This document shows positions 9,552 to 18,256 of a stretch of DNA of 64,000 nucleotides, in pieces (position 1 is the stretch's first letter; every line of letters starts with the position of its first letter). Below the pieces are notes generated by a model, which saw nothing but the letters and a program-made list of their open reading frames with translations, ran no database searches and had not been told where the DNA came from. The DNA comes from Paludisphaera rhizosphaerae. Its GTDB lineage: Bacteria; Planctomycetota; Planctomycetia; Isosphaerales; Isosphaeraceae. Position numbers and translations under genes: made by a program. The DNA is taken from contig NZ_JAALCR010000003.1 of NCBI RefSeq assembly GCF_011065895.1, forward strand, positions 310,001 through 374,000, read 5' to 3'.

Positions 9552-10676
9552 TTACTTCTCGGTGCGCTTCAGCGTCCTCGGCGAGCCGTCGCCGATGGTG
9601 AACTGGACGGCCGTGGGCTTGCCCTCGGCGTCCTTCTCGAAGAGGAGGCCGCCGTCGGTGTAGGGCAGGACGAAGTGGAGCGGGCTGACGGGGACGATCC
9701 GCAGCGGCGTGGCCCGGAAGGGGAGCTTCATCAGGAGATAGTCCTCCTGACGAGTCACGACGATCTGAAGCGCGTTCGAGCCGCTGCCGCCGCCGTACGT
9801 GCCGGCCAGTGCGTCGAGCTCAGGGGTGGATACGGCCACGATCTTCGGCTCGCGGCGTTCCTCCTCCGTCGCGGGGATCCGCTCGGGGAGCTTGCGGAGC
9901 CAGATGTTCCGGAACTTCACCGGATGGCTGTGATCCTGCAGCTCAAGCGGGCCCGTCGAGACGCCCGGAGCGTACGGGACCGCCTCCAGCCACGAGGTTC
10001 CTCCGACGGGCGTCTCGCCGTTCTGGACGAGGACGCCGTTGAGGAAAGCCGTGATCCGGGCCGGTTCGCGGAGCGCTCCGGAAGGGCTGTAGCGAGGGGC
10101 GCGGAAGGCGATGTCGTAAGCCTGCCACTCGCCGGGGGGGCGGGTCGCGTTGAAGAGCGGCGGATACTGGCCGTAGATGGCGCCGGCCATGCCGTCGGAG
10201 TAGGTGTCGGCCTTGTACGTGTCCAGCACCTGGAGTTCAAACGCCCCCATCAGGAAGACGCCGCTGTTGCCACGGTTCTGACTCGTCCCCTTCGGCGGAT
10301 TGGGCGAGGCCCATTCCAGGTGAAGCTGGATGTCGCCGAACGTCTCCTTGGTGATGATCTTCCCCTTGCCCGGGGCGACCGTGAACGCGCCGTCGGCCAC
10401 CTTCCACTCGACCGACCCACCATTGGCCGACTTCCAGGCGTCAAGGCTCTTGCCGTCGAAGAGGACCACGGCGTCGGGCGGCGCAGGTGTCCCGAGCGAC
10501 CATGGCGCCGGTTCGACGACGGCCGGCTTGGGACGGTGGACGTCGTGCTGACGCCAACCGCTGGGGGTTGCCAGCGACGTCACCCGGGGCTGATCGCCGG
10601 CCATTCCCAACGAGGCCGCGACGACCGCAGCCCCTCCCAGTACGACGCGACGGAGTCGGAACGGACGAGCGATCAT
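9552..10676 (-). CDS. DUF1080 (3-keto-disaccharide hydrolase-type) secreted protein
   Basis: A 374-residue exported protein. The start at 10676 gives an immediate basic stretch and a hydrophobic signal (about residues 1-27, MIARPFRLRR then VVLGGAAVVAASLG). Residues about 65-260 match the DUF1080 fold, with FDGKSLDAWK at the start, the GNSGVFL strand and FRNIWLRKLP at the end; this concanavalin-like domain is known in 3-keto-glycoside hydrolases. A further C-terminal segment of about 90 residues (ELDALAGTYGGG onward) looks like a small beta-rich domain of the DUF3471 type. The fold suggests carbohydrate hydrolysis outside the cytoplasm. The gene is convergent to enolase and divergent from ptsP. 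Confidence 0.88.
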   Translation of the reverse strand: MIARPFRLRRVVLGGAAVVAASLGMAGDQPRVTSLATPSGWRQHDVHRPKPAVVEPAPWSLGTPAPPDAVVLFDGKSLDAWKSANGGSVEWKVADGAFTVAPGKGKIITKETFGDIQLHLEWASPNPPKGTSQNRGNSGVFLMGAFELQVLDTYKADTYSDGMAGAIYGQYPPLFNATRPPGEWQAYDIAFRAPRYSPSGALREPARITAFLNGVLVQNGETPVGGTSWLEAVPYAPGVSTGPLELQDHSHPVKFRNIWLRKLPERIPATEEERREPKIVAVSTPELDALAGTYGGGSGSNALQIVVTRQEDYLLMKLPFRATPLRIVPVSPLHFVLPYTDGGLLFEKDAEGKPTAVQFTIGDGSPRTLKRTEK

Positions 10677-11054
10677 GATGACGAGCCCCCGAGCACCAGG
10701 GATGACAGGGAAGCGCTCCCCGAGGCCACGACCCACCGGAGAGACGAGAATGGCCAGTATAACTCGCGCCTAACGGGAAACGAGCCCCCGACGGATTGAC
10801 TCGCCCGCTCCGACGATCGCCTGCACGCAATGCCGTCGAGCTACGCAGGCCGTGCCTCGCATTCGGGCTTCCAGCATACCCCGATGATCGAAGAACCTGT
10901 CCGAAAGATCTCGCCCACCCTCTTCACAATGTGGCGTTCGGCGTATAAAAGAGAGACGGCACGCTTATTGCTTAACCGGCTGGCAGTTTCGAGATGCGAC
11001 GGAGACGTCGCTTCCCCCCCGTCTACTCCGAGGCAATTCGGACGCCCCTGCGAA
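10677..11054. other. Divergent intergenic region (DUF1080 gene / ptsP)
   Basis: About 380 bases that should contain promoters for both neighbours. The ptsP frame is open back to an ATG at 10830, but the extra residues do not resemble the family, so I treat this part as non-coding. No hairpin or repeat of note was seen. Confidence 0.5.
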
Positions 11055-13364
11055 ATGAGCGAAGCTGCGATCGTCCCGACTCAGGAGAGCTCGCTGCTGC
11101 TGACCCTGGAAGAGGTCAGTCAGCTCGTTTCGCATTCGCACGACCCCCAGGAAACGCTGTCGAACACGGTCCGGCTGATCCAGGGGCGGTTTCACACGGA
11201 CGTCTGCTCGGTCTACCTGATCGACCCGGTCGCCGAGGATCTGGTGCTTGCAGCGACCATCGGTCTGGACCCCTCGAGCGTGGGCCGGATCCGGATGCGG
11301 TTCGACGAGGGCCTGACGGGCCTAGTGGCGGAGCGGATGACCGCCGTCATGGAGCCGGACGCCTCCACGCACCCCCGGTTCAAGTATTTCCAGGAGACGG
11401 GCGAAGACCGCTACCGCTCATTCCTGGGCGTGCCGATCGTCGAGGCCGGCGCGGTGGAGGGCGTGCTCGTCGTCCAGACGATCGATCGCCGGCCGTTCTC
11501 GCCGAACGAGGTCCGGATGCTCGTGACGGTGGCCTCGCAACTCGCGCCGCTGGTCACGGGAGCGCGATTGCTTGAGCAGGCGGCCGCCTCCGTCGCGGCG
11601 CGGCCTGCGGCCGTCGAAGATCCGGCCGGTCGGGTTCTCCAGGGCCGGGGGCTTTCCCCCGGAATGGGGACAGGGCGAGCCTACATCGTGGGCGAACCCG
11701 CGCCCGTGGTGCACGACGGCCCCGCCGACGACCCAGCCGTCGAGCGCCAACGCCTGACCCTCGCCATGGAAGCCGCCCGCGACGAGATCGGCCGCCTCAG
11801 CCGACGGATCTCCACGCTGGTGGGCGAGGACCACGGCGCGATCCTCCAGGCGCAGTTGATGATCCTCCAGGATCGGAGCGTGGAACGCGAGTTGGAGTCG
11901 CGTCTGGAGGCCGGCGACCGCGCCGAGGCCGCCGTGGCGGGAACCCTGGAAAAGTACGTCGCGACGTTCTCGCGGATGACCAACCCGTTCTTCCAGGAGC
12001 GGATCTACGACATCAAGGACGTCTTTCGACGCGTCGCCTGGCACCTGCGCCCCTGTGATGACGAATCAACCGCCCCGGTCGGCGACGACCGGCTGATCCT
12101 GGTGGCGCGCGAGGCGTCGGTGCTCGATCTCTTCTCGGTGGACCCGGACCGTCTCGCGGGCGTGGTGGTCGAGCACGGCGGAGCGCAGAGTCACGCGGGG
12201 ATCATGGCCCGCAGCCTGGGCGTGCCGATGGTCGGCCAGATCGTGGGACTGCTCGAACACGTCGAGCCGGGAAGACGGGTCGCGATCGACGGCTCCGCCG
12301 GCACGCTCCGGCTGGACCCAGCCCCCTCGCGAGAGCCCCTGGAGACGGACGGCCTCGCCCACGGCCCCCAGCCGACGCCCCCCCCGCCGCTCCGGATCGT
12401 CCCGCCGCCCGACGCGGCCGACGAGCCCGCTCAGGCGGAATCGCCAAGGGTCGACGTCAACGTGAACCTGCTGGGCGAGGCTGGCCGAGTGCTCGCGGCG
12501 GGCGCAGGCGGCGTGGGACTGTACCGCTCGGAGATGATCTTCCTCGCCCGCCGCACCCTCCCCACCGAGGAGGAGCAGGTCGAGATCTACCGCAAGCTGG
12601 TCGACGCCGTCCGGGGCCGCTCGGTCACGATCAGGACCTTCGACCTTCGCCCCGACAAGCTGGGCCACGGCTCGGCCGTCGCGGCGGCGACGGCCCAGGC
12701 GCTCGACTGGCGGCTGGTGCTCGACTCGCCCGGGCTCCAACGGATCTTCCACGAGCAGGTCCGGGCCATCCTGCGAGCCGCGGCTTATGGTTCGGTCCGG
12801 CTTCTCGTCCCCCTGGTCAACCGCACGGCGCTGCTCGACCTGGCGCTGGAGGCCGTGCAAGAGGCCCACCGCGAGCTGGCCCGCGAAGGACTGCCCCATG
12901 GTCGCGACGTTCCCATCGGCGCGATGATCGAGGTCGCCGCCGTGGCCCCCCTGATCACCGACTGGTCGAAGCGGGTCGACTTCTTCTCGCTGGGGACCAA
13001 CGACCTGATCGCGTCGGCTCTGGGGCAGAACCGTGACGATCCCGTCGGCGCCCGGCCGGACGACGCCATGCACCCCGGGTTGGTCCGAATGCTCGCCGCG
13101 ATGATCGACGACGCCCGAGAGGCCCGCCGTCCCATCTCAGCCTGCGGCGAGATGGCCGGCGATCCCGCCGGCGCGCTCGTGCTCACGACGCTGGGGGTGG
13201 ATTCGCTGAGCGTGGCCGTCGACCGCGTCGGGGACATCCGCCGCGCGCTCGCCGCGCTGCCTCCCTGCGATCGTCCCGCATTCCGCGAGGTCCTGCTGAC
13301 CGCGCGTGGGACGACCGACGTCGCCCGAGCCGTCCGCGCCCGGCTCAACGTCGTCGGGGCGTAA
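11055..13364 (+). CDS. ptsP: GAF-domain phosphoenolpyruvate-protein phosphotransferase (PtsP, EI-Ntr)
   Basis: Enzyme I of the nitrogen-type phosphotransferase system: takes phosphate from phosphoenolpyruvate and passes it to an HPr/NPr protein. The 769-residue product has an N-terminal GAF sensor domain (about residues 20-175), the PTS EI N-terminal domain (from about 195, LSPGMGTGRAY), the mobile phosphohistidine domain with GGAQSHAGIMARSLGVP (His380 the likely phosphorylated residue), and the TIM-barrel PEP-binding domain with GLYRSEMIFL, GTNDLI and the active-site Cys697 in SACGEMAGD. All key residues are present, so it should be active. I chose the ATG at 11055 (MSEAAIV...), as the upstream extension has no family resemblance. 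No HPr gene is adjacent; the next gene is convergent. Confidence 0.93.
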   Translation: MSEAAIVPTQESSLLLTLEEVSQLVSHSHDPQETLSNTVRLIQGRFHTDVCSVYLIDPVAEDLVLAATIGLDPSSVGRIRMRFDEGLTGLVAERMTAVMEPDASTHPRFKYFQETGEDRYRSFLGVPIVEAGAVEGVLVVQTIDRRPFSPNEVRMLVTVASQLAPLVTGARLLEQAAASVAARPAAVEDPAGRVLQGRGLSPGMGTGRAYIVGEPAPVVHDGPADDPAVERQRLTLAMEAARDEIGRLSRRISTLVGEDHGAILQAQLMILQDRSVERELESRLEAGDRAEAAVAGTLEKYVATFSRMTNPFFQERIYDIKDVFRRVAWHLRPCDDESTAPVGDDRLILVAREASVLDLFSVDPDRLAGVVVEHGGAQSHAGIMARSLGVPMVGQIVGLLEHVEPGRRVAIDGSAGTLRLDPAPSREPLETDGLAHGPQPTPPPPLRIVPPPDAADEPAQAESPRVDVNVNLLGEAGRVLAAGAGGVGLYRSEMIFLARRTLPTEEEQVEIYRKLVDAVRGRSVTIRTFDLRPDKLGHGSAVAAATAQALDWRLVLDSPGLQRIFHEQVRAILRAAAYGSVRLLVPLVNRTALLDLALEAVQEAHRELAREGLPHGRDVPIGAMIEVAAVAPLITDWSKRVDFFSLGTNDLIASALGQNRDDPVGARPDDAMHPGLVRMLAAMIDDAREARRPISACGEMAGDPAGALVLTTLGVDSLSVAVDRVGDIRRALAALPPCDRPAFREVLLTARGTTDVARAVRARLNVVGA

Positions 13365-13389
13365 AGCAGGTTCCGTCCGAGGCTGACGC

Positions 13390-14247
13390 TCAGCTCTTCG
13401 CGGCCTCTTCGGCTGCGTCGAACCGCTTGATGAGGGTGACCTCATTGCCGCGGGTGTTGTAACGGAAGTCGTCGACCAGCCCGCGGGCGAGCATGATCCC
13501 GAAGCCCCCTTCGCGAATCCCCAACTCGTTGCGAAGATCGATGTGGCCGATGGGATCCTCGTCGGAGGCGGCGTGGGGGATTTGCTTGGGATTGAAGCCC
13601 GGCCCCTGATCCTGAATGATCAGCGTGATCGCCTCGGGATCGATCCGGTAGGTGATCCGCAGCACCAGGTCCGCGTTCTTGCGGTGGCCCCACTCGATCG
13701 CGTTGCCCCCCATCTCCATCACCGCCTGCTTCAGATCCTTGATCTGGCGATCGGTCAGCGGGGTGTGGGCGAAGAGGTCGGCCAGCATGTCGTTGGCCTG
13801 CTGAAGGTAGGTCAGCTCGCTGCGGATGTCGAAGTTGATCTCGCCGGAGGTGCCCTGACGGCGGTGCTCGTCGCTCCAGGCCAGAGCCTCGTCCATCGTC
13901 TTGAAGAGCTGCTCGGGCGAGAACGGCTTGGCGAGATACCCGTTGGCCCCCACTCGCACCCCGGCGACGCGGTGATGGGCCTCATGCAGCGCTGTAACCA
14001 TGACGACGGGGATCAAATTCGTCTCGCGATCGCGCTTCAGGGCGTCGCAAATCTCGAATCCATCGAAATCGGGTAGCATGACGTCGAGCAGGATCAACGC
14101 GGGGCGATGCTCGGCGATGGCGGCCTTGACCTGCGCACCGGAAAAAAGCTGGATCGGTTCGAATCCGCGCGACCGAACGAAACTGGCCAGGATGTCGTTG
14201 GTGTCGCGCTCATCGTCGACGATCAGAACCGTGCGCGGCATGGGCAT
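13390..14247 (-). CDS. Response-regulator receiver fused to anti-sigma-type histidine-kinase-like ATPase
   Basis: A 285-residue cytoplasmic fusion. Residues about 5-120 are a CheY-like receiver: acidic pair Asp11-Asp12, phosphoacceptor Asp55 in LLDVMLPDF, and conserved Lys in YLAKPF. After a linker helix, residues about 165-285 form a HATPase_c_2 domain like SpoIIAB/RsbW: an N-box with GGNAIEWGH, a G1 box DQGPGFNP and a G2 box GGFGIMLARGLVDD. The ATPase lacks a kinase dimerisation/phosphoacceptor domain, so it is more likely a serine kinase or anti-sigma factor whose activity is set by receiver phosphorylation (inference). The ATG at 14247 (or 14241) begins the receiver directly. Its partner histidine kinase, sigma factor and anti-anti-sigma factor are not in the window. 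It ends 25 nt from the ptsP stop, convergently. Confidence 0.9.
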   Translation of the reverse strand: MPMPRTVLIVDDERDTNDILASFVRSRGFEPIQLFSGAQVKAAIAEHRPALILLDVMLPDFDGFEICDALKRDRETNLIPVVMVTALHEAHHRVAGVRVGANGYLAKPFSPEQLFKTMDEALAWSDEHRRQGTSGEINFDIRSELTYLQQANDMLADLFAHTPLTDRQIKDLKQAVMEMGGNAIEWGHRKNADLVLRITYRIDPEAITLIIQDQGPGFNPKQIPHAASDEDPIGHIDLRNELGIREGGFGIMLARGLVDDFRYNTRGNEVTLIKRFDAAEEAAKS

Positions 14248-14554
14248 GACTCGGAAGGGCGTACGGAATCGCGAGGAGATCCGGCGACGTCGGCCGGGAC
14301 GTCGGCGAAAGGTCGGGGCCATTGTCACGCGCCGCCCCGATCGTGACAAGTGATTGATTCGTCGCGTCGGGTTCGACCGAACTCCGATCGGCGTAGGCTC
14401 AGAACGGCCCTGCATCTGTCTACTAATTTAAGAGGGGACGGCTGATCCTGTCCAGTCCTCCCGCGCCGCGCCCGATCCGGCGCGAGGTTTGCCTGTTTGA
14501 ATGGAATCTCCTTGGGAACCCAGGCGGGGAGTGGTCCGAAACGGAGGCGACGAC

Positions 14555-15577
14555 ATGGCGATCGGCGTCAACAAGGCCCTGGCGATCGCGGCGGCCGGGG
14601 CGGGTGCGGCCATTGCCGCTCGAGCGTTCGTGCGCAACCGACGAATGATCCACCTGGACGGCCGGACGGTCCTCATCACGGGTGGATCGCGAGGACTGGG
14701 GCTGGTCCTCGGCCGCGAGTTCGCCGCCCAGGGGGCTCGCGTGGCCCTCTGCGCCCGCGACGCGGACGAGTTGGGCCGCGCTCGCGCCGACCTCGCCTCG
14801 CGCGGGGCCGAAGTCGAGTCGTTCGTCTGCGACGTGACCGACCAGGAGCAGGTCGAACGGCTCGTGGGAGACGTCCTTGAGCGTTTCGGCCGGATCGACG
14901 TCCTGGTCAACAATGCGGGCGTCATCCAGGTCGGTCCCTTTGAGGAGACGACGCTGGCCGACTTCGAGGAAGCGATGCTCACTCACTTCTGGGCGCCGCT
15001 CTACACCGCTCTGGCGGTCCTCCCCGCGATGAAGCGTTCGGGCGAGGGTCGGATCGTCAACATCGCCTCGGTCGGTGGCAAGGTCGCCGCGCCGCACCTC
15101 TTGCCTTACAGTTCCAGCAAGTTCGCGCTCATCGGCTTCTCCGAGGGCCTCCGCGCCGAGTTGTTGAAGGACGGCGTGTACGTAACGACCGTCGCGCCGG
15201 GCCTGATGCGAACAGGGAGCCCGATCCGGGCGACGTTCAAAGGACAGAACGAGAAGGAGTACGCCTGGTTCGCCATCGGCGACTCGATCCCCGGCCTTTC
15301 CGTCTCCGCCGAGCACGCCGCGAGGCGCATCGTCGACGCCGCCCGCCACGGCGACGCCGAGGCGATCATCTCCCTCCCCGCGCACCTGATGGCGAAGGCC
15401 AACGGTCTGTTCCCGGGCCTCTTCGCCGACGCCATGGGCGTGTTGAACCAACTCGTCTTCCCCGCTCCCGGCGGCATCGGCCAGGCCAAGCGCGAGGGCA
15501 AGGACAGTCGCGGCCTCACCCCCGCCTGGGCCACGTTCCTCAGCGACCGCGCCGCGGCCCGCAACAACGAGATGTGA
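14555..15577 (+). CDS. Membrane-anchored short-chain dehydrogenase/reductase
   Basis: A 340-residue classical SDR. The cofactor motif TGGSRGLG lies at about residues 42-49, NNAG at about 123-126, the catalytic Ser in NIASVGG, and YSSSK with Tyr185 and Lys189. A hydrophobic stretch at the N terminus (AIAAAGAGAAIAARAF) could anchor it to a membrane, and there is an extra C-terminal extension of about 60 residues beyond the fold that ends in charged residues. The ATG at 14555 is preceded by GGAGG 8 nt away, better than the ATG at 14501. It starts about 300 nt from the receiver gene on the opposite strand, so the two have a divergent promoter region. Substrate unknown. Confidence 0.9.
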   Translation: MAIGVNKALAIAAAGAGAAIAARAFVRNRRMIHLDGRTVLITGGSRGLGLVLGREFAAQGARVALCARDADELGRARADLASRGAEVESFVCDVTDQEQVERLVGDVLERFGRIDVLVNNAGVIQVGPFEETTLADFEEAMLTHFWAPLYTALAVLPAMKRSGEGRIVNIASVGGKVAAPHLLPYSSSKFALIGFSEGLRAELLKDGVYVTTVAPGLMRTGSPIRATFKGQNEKEYAWFAIGDSIPGLSVSAEHAARRIVDAARHGDAEAIISLPAHLMAKANGLFPGLFADAMGVLNQLVFPAPGGIGQAKREGKDSRGLTPAWATFLSDRAAARNNEM

Positions 15578-15747
15578 CCCAAACCCGCCATGCGTTTGCG
15601 TCTTGGCATGCGAACCCGGGGAGCTGATCCGCGATTGACCTAACCTCGAAAGCTGTTAGCCTGTCCCCGCGCATAGGCCCTCGTATGGATGCACACCCGC
15701 CAGACAGCACGACGGCTCTGGCCCTTGGTTTCGATGGATCGACTCAT

Positions 15748-16719
15748 ATGAACGCATCACGACTTGCACCAGGAGTGTTTGTGCCGCTGTTCGTGCTGAT
15801 AGGCGGCGTAAGCGTCCAGGCTGACGCCATAAAGCCGTGGGCCGGCGCATCGGCCACGACGAAGGTCTTCGGCCAAACCGACTCCCGGTCCGGAGCCACC
15901 GCCAGCGCAATCGGTTCGGACTCGCACTTGCTCGAATTCCAAGGCTACTATTCAGCCGCAAAAGTAACGACGAGTAGTTCCGCGTCGGCCAATGCAACGG
16001 GACAGGCCAACAACCTTCTTGAGGTCAGCGGTCAACATTACGCCGGAGACCCCGGCACCACTGGCACCTATGCCGATTCGGCGCGCAACATCTCGGCTAC
16101 AGCGAGTTGGAGCGGTGACCAGGTGATCGTGACACCGACCGGCGACGGTGCCCCGCCCGACTCCGTCCGACTCGAGTTCGCTCTCACCTTCAGGGCGCCA
16201 GGCTATTCCAGCGAGGAGCGCTGGATGTTCGGATCAATGCAGGTGGACGCGAACGGTCGAACGATCACGATTTCGCCCGTGACCAGTTATAGTAGCTCTG
16301 ACGGCTATAGCACGCTGCGTGTGGGTGGCGAGTTCGACAGCCTCTCCATCTCGCCAGACATTCCTCCCGAATCAGGCACCTACTTCTACCTCGGCAAATT
16401 CCACATCGACGTGGCCCTGGACGGATCAGGCGTCAGCGATCCGTTCAACCTTTCGCTCTCGTCGCTTCCCAGGACCGGATTGTTCAAGAACTTGGGCTTC
16501 TTCTCCTACCAGTGGGCGAGCCTGGCGCTGACGGGTGTAACGCTGCCCGACGGCACGTCTCTGGCCGACGCCGGCTACGACGTCTCCTTCGCCTCTGGCC
16601 TGATCATCGACGAGGCCGCTGTGCCGGAGCCGGCCTCGGCGGCGTGCTGGTCCCTGGCCGCTCTGGGATCGTACTGGCTAATCCGGCGACTGCGCCTGTC
16701 TCGCCGCGCCGCGATTTGA
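15748..16719 (+). CDS. PEP-CTERM sorting-domain protein
   Basis: A 323-residue secreted protein of unknown role. Residues 1-26 form a signal peptide (hydrophobic run FVPLFVLIGG). The body is rich in Ser, Thr, Ala and Gly with beta-strand-like alternation. The C terminus carries the sorting signal: VPEPASAA at about 295, a hydrophobic helix and the basic cluster RRLRLSRR. PEP-CTERM proteins are processed by an exosortase and attached or released at the surface. The ATG at 15748 is used because it opens the signal peptide; no strong ribosome-binding site precedes it. GC is a little lower than in neighbours. Confidence 0.85.
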   Translation: MNASRLAPGVFVPLFVLIGGVSVQADAIKPWAGASATTKVFGQTDSRSGATASAIGSDSHLLEFQGYYSAAKVTTSSSASANATGQANNLLEVSGQHYAGDPGTTGTYADSARNISATASWSGDQVIVTPTGDGAPPDSVRLEFALTFRAPGYSSEERWMFGSMQVDANGRTITISPVTSYSSSDGYSTLRVGGEFDSLSISPDIPPESGTYFYLGKFHIDVALDGSGVSDPFNLSLSSLPRTGLFKNLGFFSYQWASLALTGVTLPDGTSLADAGYDVSFASGLIIDEAAVPEPASAACWSLAALGSYWLIRRLRLSRRAAI

Positions 16720-16729
16720 GCCGCCGATC

Positions 16730-16867
16730 TCATCCTTCTCCGAGGGCCTTCGCGACGGCCGCCTCGATGCGCTCGCCTCGAAGGCCCAAGGCTTTCACCT
16801 CGCCATCGGGACCGATGAGAAACGTCGCGGGGATCGTCTCCGTCGGAGGTCCAACGTCGATCGCCAT
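16730..16867 (-). pseudogene. Remnant: C-terminal end of a thioredoxin-like (redoxin/TlpA) protein
   Basis: In one minus-strand frame the sequence reads as the end of a thioredoxin-fold protein: GPPTETIPATFLIGPDGEV gives the cis-proline loop and a final beta strand, followed by a helix ending in ALGEG and a TGA at 16730. The N-terminal part with the CxxC site is absent. The frame meets a different gene remnant at about 16867, so this is a truncated relic. Confidence 0.6.
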
Positions 16868-17154
16868 TGATCCAAAGCCTCAACCCAATGAGCGTCGACG
16901 ATGGTCTCGCCGGGGGCGCGCAGTCGTCCCACCGCCGCCATCGAAGCAACGAGCCTCAGCCCGAGGAAGGCCGCGCCAATCGAATAGACGCTGATCACGG
17001 CAGCAGCCGGATCGAGACGTCCCCATCCTCCATCATCAAGATCGCCTTCCGCCGGTGCTGCAACGTGAGCCGACGTATCAGTCGACGAAACGGCGAAGGC
17101 TCGCTCGTCGACGACCGGCGTAGGGACGAAAGGGGCGGGAAGCACCCGCCGCAT
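16868..17154 (-). pseudogene. Remnant of an M56 (BlaR1/MecR1-like) membrane peptidase, internal fragment
   Basis: A minus-strand frame of about 95 residues holds one hydrophobic helix (AAVISVYSIGAAFLGLRLVA) followed by a charged region with WVEALDQWRSTL, which resembles the TM-plus-loop part of M56-family antirepressor peptidases. The HExxH active site is not present. It runs into the redoxin remnant in a different frame. A deletion that joined two neighbouring genes explains the layout best. Assignment to M56 is by resemblance only. Confidence 0.4.
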
Positions 17155-17197
17155 CCCTAAGACGTCAAGAATCGCGTCGTGCTGAACCTTCAGGTTC

Positions 17198-18130
17198 CTA
17201 TTGCGAGTGCGTGGCCGACGTTAGATCCAGGCCGCGACTGTATCGCCTCGGCGAACAGCCCATAACCCGCTTGAAGGCGGTGCTGAAGGCGCTCTCGGAT
17301 TCATAACCGAGGGCCTGTGAAATGGCCGCGATTGAATCTCCGGAGTGCTTCAGGCGATCGCCGGCCAGGAGCATTCGCCAGCGCGTCAGGTAGTCGATGG
17401 GCGTCGCCCCCACGGTCTCCTTGAATCTCGCCGCGAACGCCGACCGCGACATCCCGACGCGATCGGCCAATTCTCTCAGGGTCCAGGGGTGGGCGGGATC
17501 GCCGTGCATGGCGTCGATGGCCTGGCCGATGTGCTCATCCGCCAGGGCGAAGAGCCAGCCCACGCCCCCTGCCGGCCCCTCCGCCAGGAAGGCGCGAAGC
17601 GCCTGAACCAGCATCAGATGGGCAAGGTGTTGCAACACCAGCGCGGCGCCCGGCTGCGGTTCGCGCAACTCCGCCATCATCCGCTCGATGGACCATCGGA
17701 GAGCCAGCTTGTCCGCCTCTTTCTTGATGTGGACGATCGGCGGCAACATACCAAGGAGTATGCTCACGTAGTTCTTTTCGAAATCGAAGTAGCCTCCGAC
17801 TCCCGAGACGTCTCCCCCGCCATTCCAGACGGCGAAGCTCCCATTCAACGGCCTCTGATAGACCGACTTGAAATCGACCGGCGGCAAGGAGAGGTCGCTG
17901 GTCAAGCGAAACGGCCGCCCCAAAGGGAGGAGGAAGCAATCGCCCGACCTGAGGTGCAACGCCTCGGCGACCCCCTCCACGGCGAGCCAGCACCGACCGG
18001 AGACGATTGCATAACACTTGATGCCATCGTGCTCGGGGAACTGCAGCGACCAGTCCCCGCCCACGTCGAAGCCGCCGCACATGGTGTTCTGCGGCTTCAG
18101 GAGCGACAGCACGCCCGAAAGCGGATCCAT
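17198..18130 (-). CDS. AraC-family transcriptional regulator with cupin N-terminal domain
   Basis: A 310-residue regulator. Residues about 10-170 look like the AraC-type cupin sensor (cupin_6), with SGRCWLAVEG and FLLPLGRPF strands. Residues about 205-305 hold the two helix-turn-helix motifs, ending in the AraC signature around LGYESESAFSTAFKRVMG and PRRYSR. The ATG at 18130 is preceded by AGGAGG 6 nt away. The gene is divergent from the SDR gene at 18257 and the 126-bp space holds an inverted repeat, so it probably controls that gene and itself (inference). The ligand is unknown. Confidence 0.92.
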   Translation of the reverse strand: MDPLSGVLSLLKPQNTMCGGFDVGGDWSLQFPEHDGIKCYAIVSGRCWLAVEGVAEALHLRSGDCFLLPLGRPFRLTSDLSLPPVDFKSVYQRPLNGSFAVWNGGGDVSGVGGYFDFEKNYVSILLGMLPPIVHIKKEADKLALRWSIERMMAELREPQPGAALVLQHLAHLMLVQALRAFLAEGPAGGVGWLFALADEHIGQAIDAMHGDPAHPWTLRELADRVGMSRSAFAARFKETVGATPIDYLTRWRMLLAGDRLKHSGDSIAAISQALGYESESAFSTAFKRVMGCSPRRYSRGLDLTSATHSQ

Positions 18131-18161
18131 GAAGCCTCCTGGACGATCGCGAAGAATCTTT

Positions 18162-18210
18162 GGATTTCAGAGCATAGATCGTATCAGACAGGGCTCCTAT
18201 CCTGAAATCC
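18162..18210. promoter_or_regulatory. Inverted repeat in the AraC/SDR divergent region, candidate operator
   Basis: GGATTTCAG at 18162-18170 and its exact reverse complement CTGAAATCC at 18202-18210, 31 nt apart, centred between two divergent start codons. The spacing (about 40 nt between half-site centres) would place the two sites on about the same face after four helical turns. It fits a regulator operator, though AraC proteins more often use direct repeats. Confidence 0.45.
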
Positions 18211-18256
18211 GAGCGGCCGAAAGTCCGGCCCAGGCCAATCTCAGGGAGGTTTGCGA

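Noticed and set aside
10923-10949. Possible promoter TTCACA-15-TATAAA before ptsP
   Set aside because: The spacer is shorter than standard and planctomycete promoters are poorly known; too weak to annotate.
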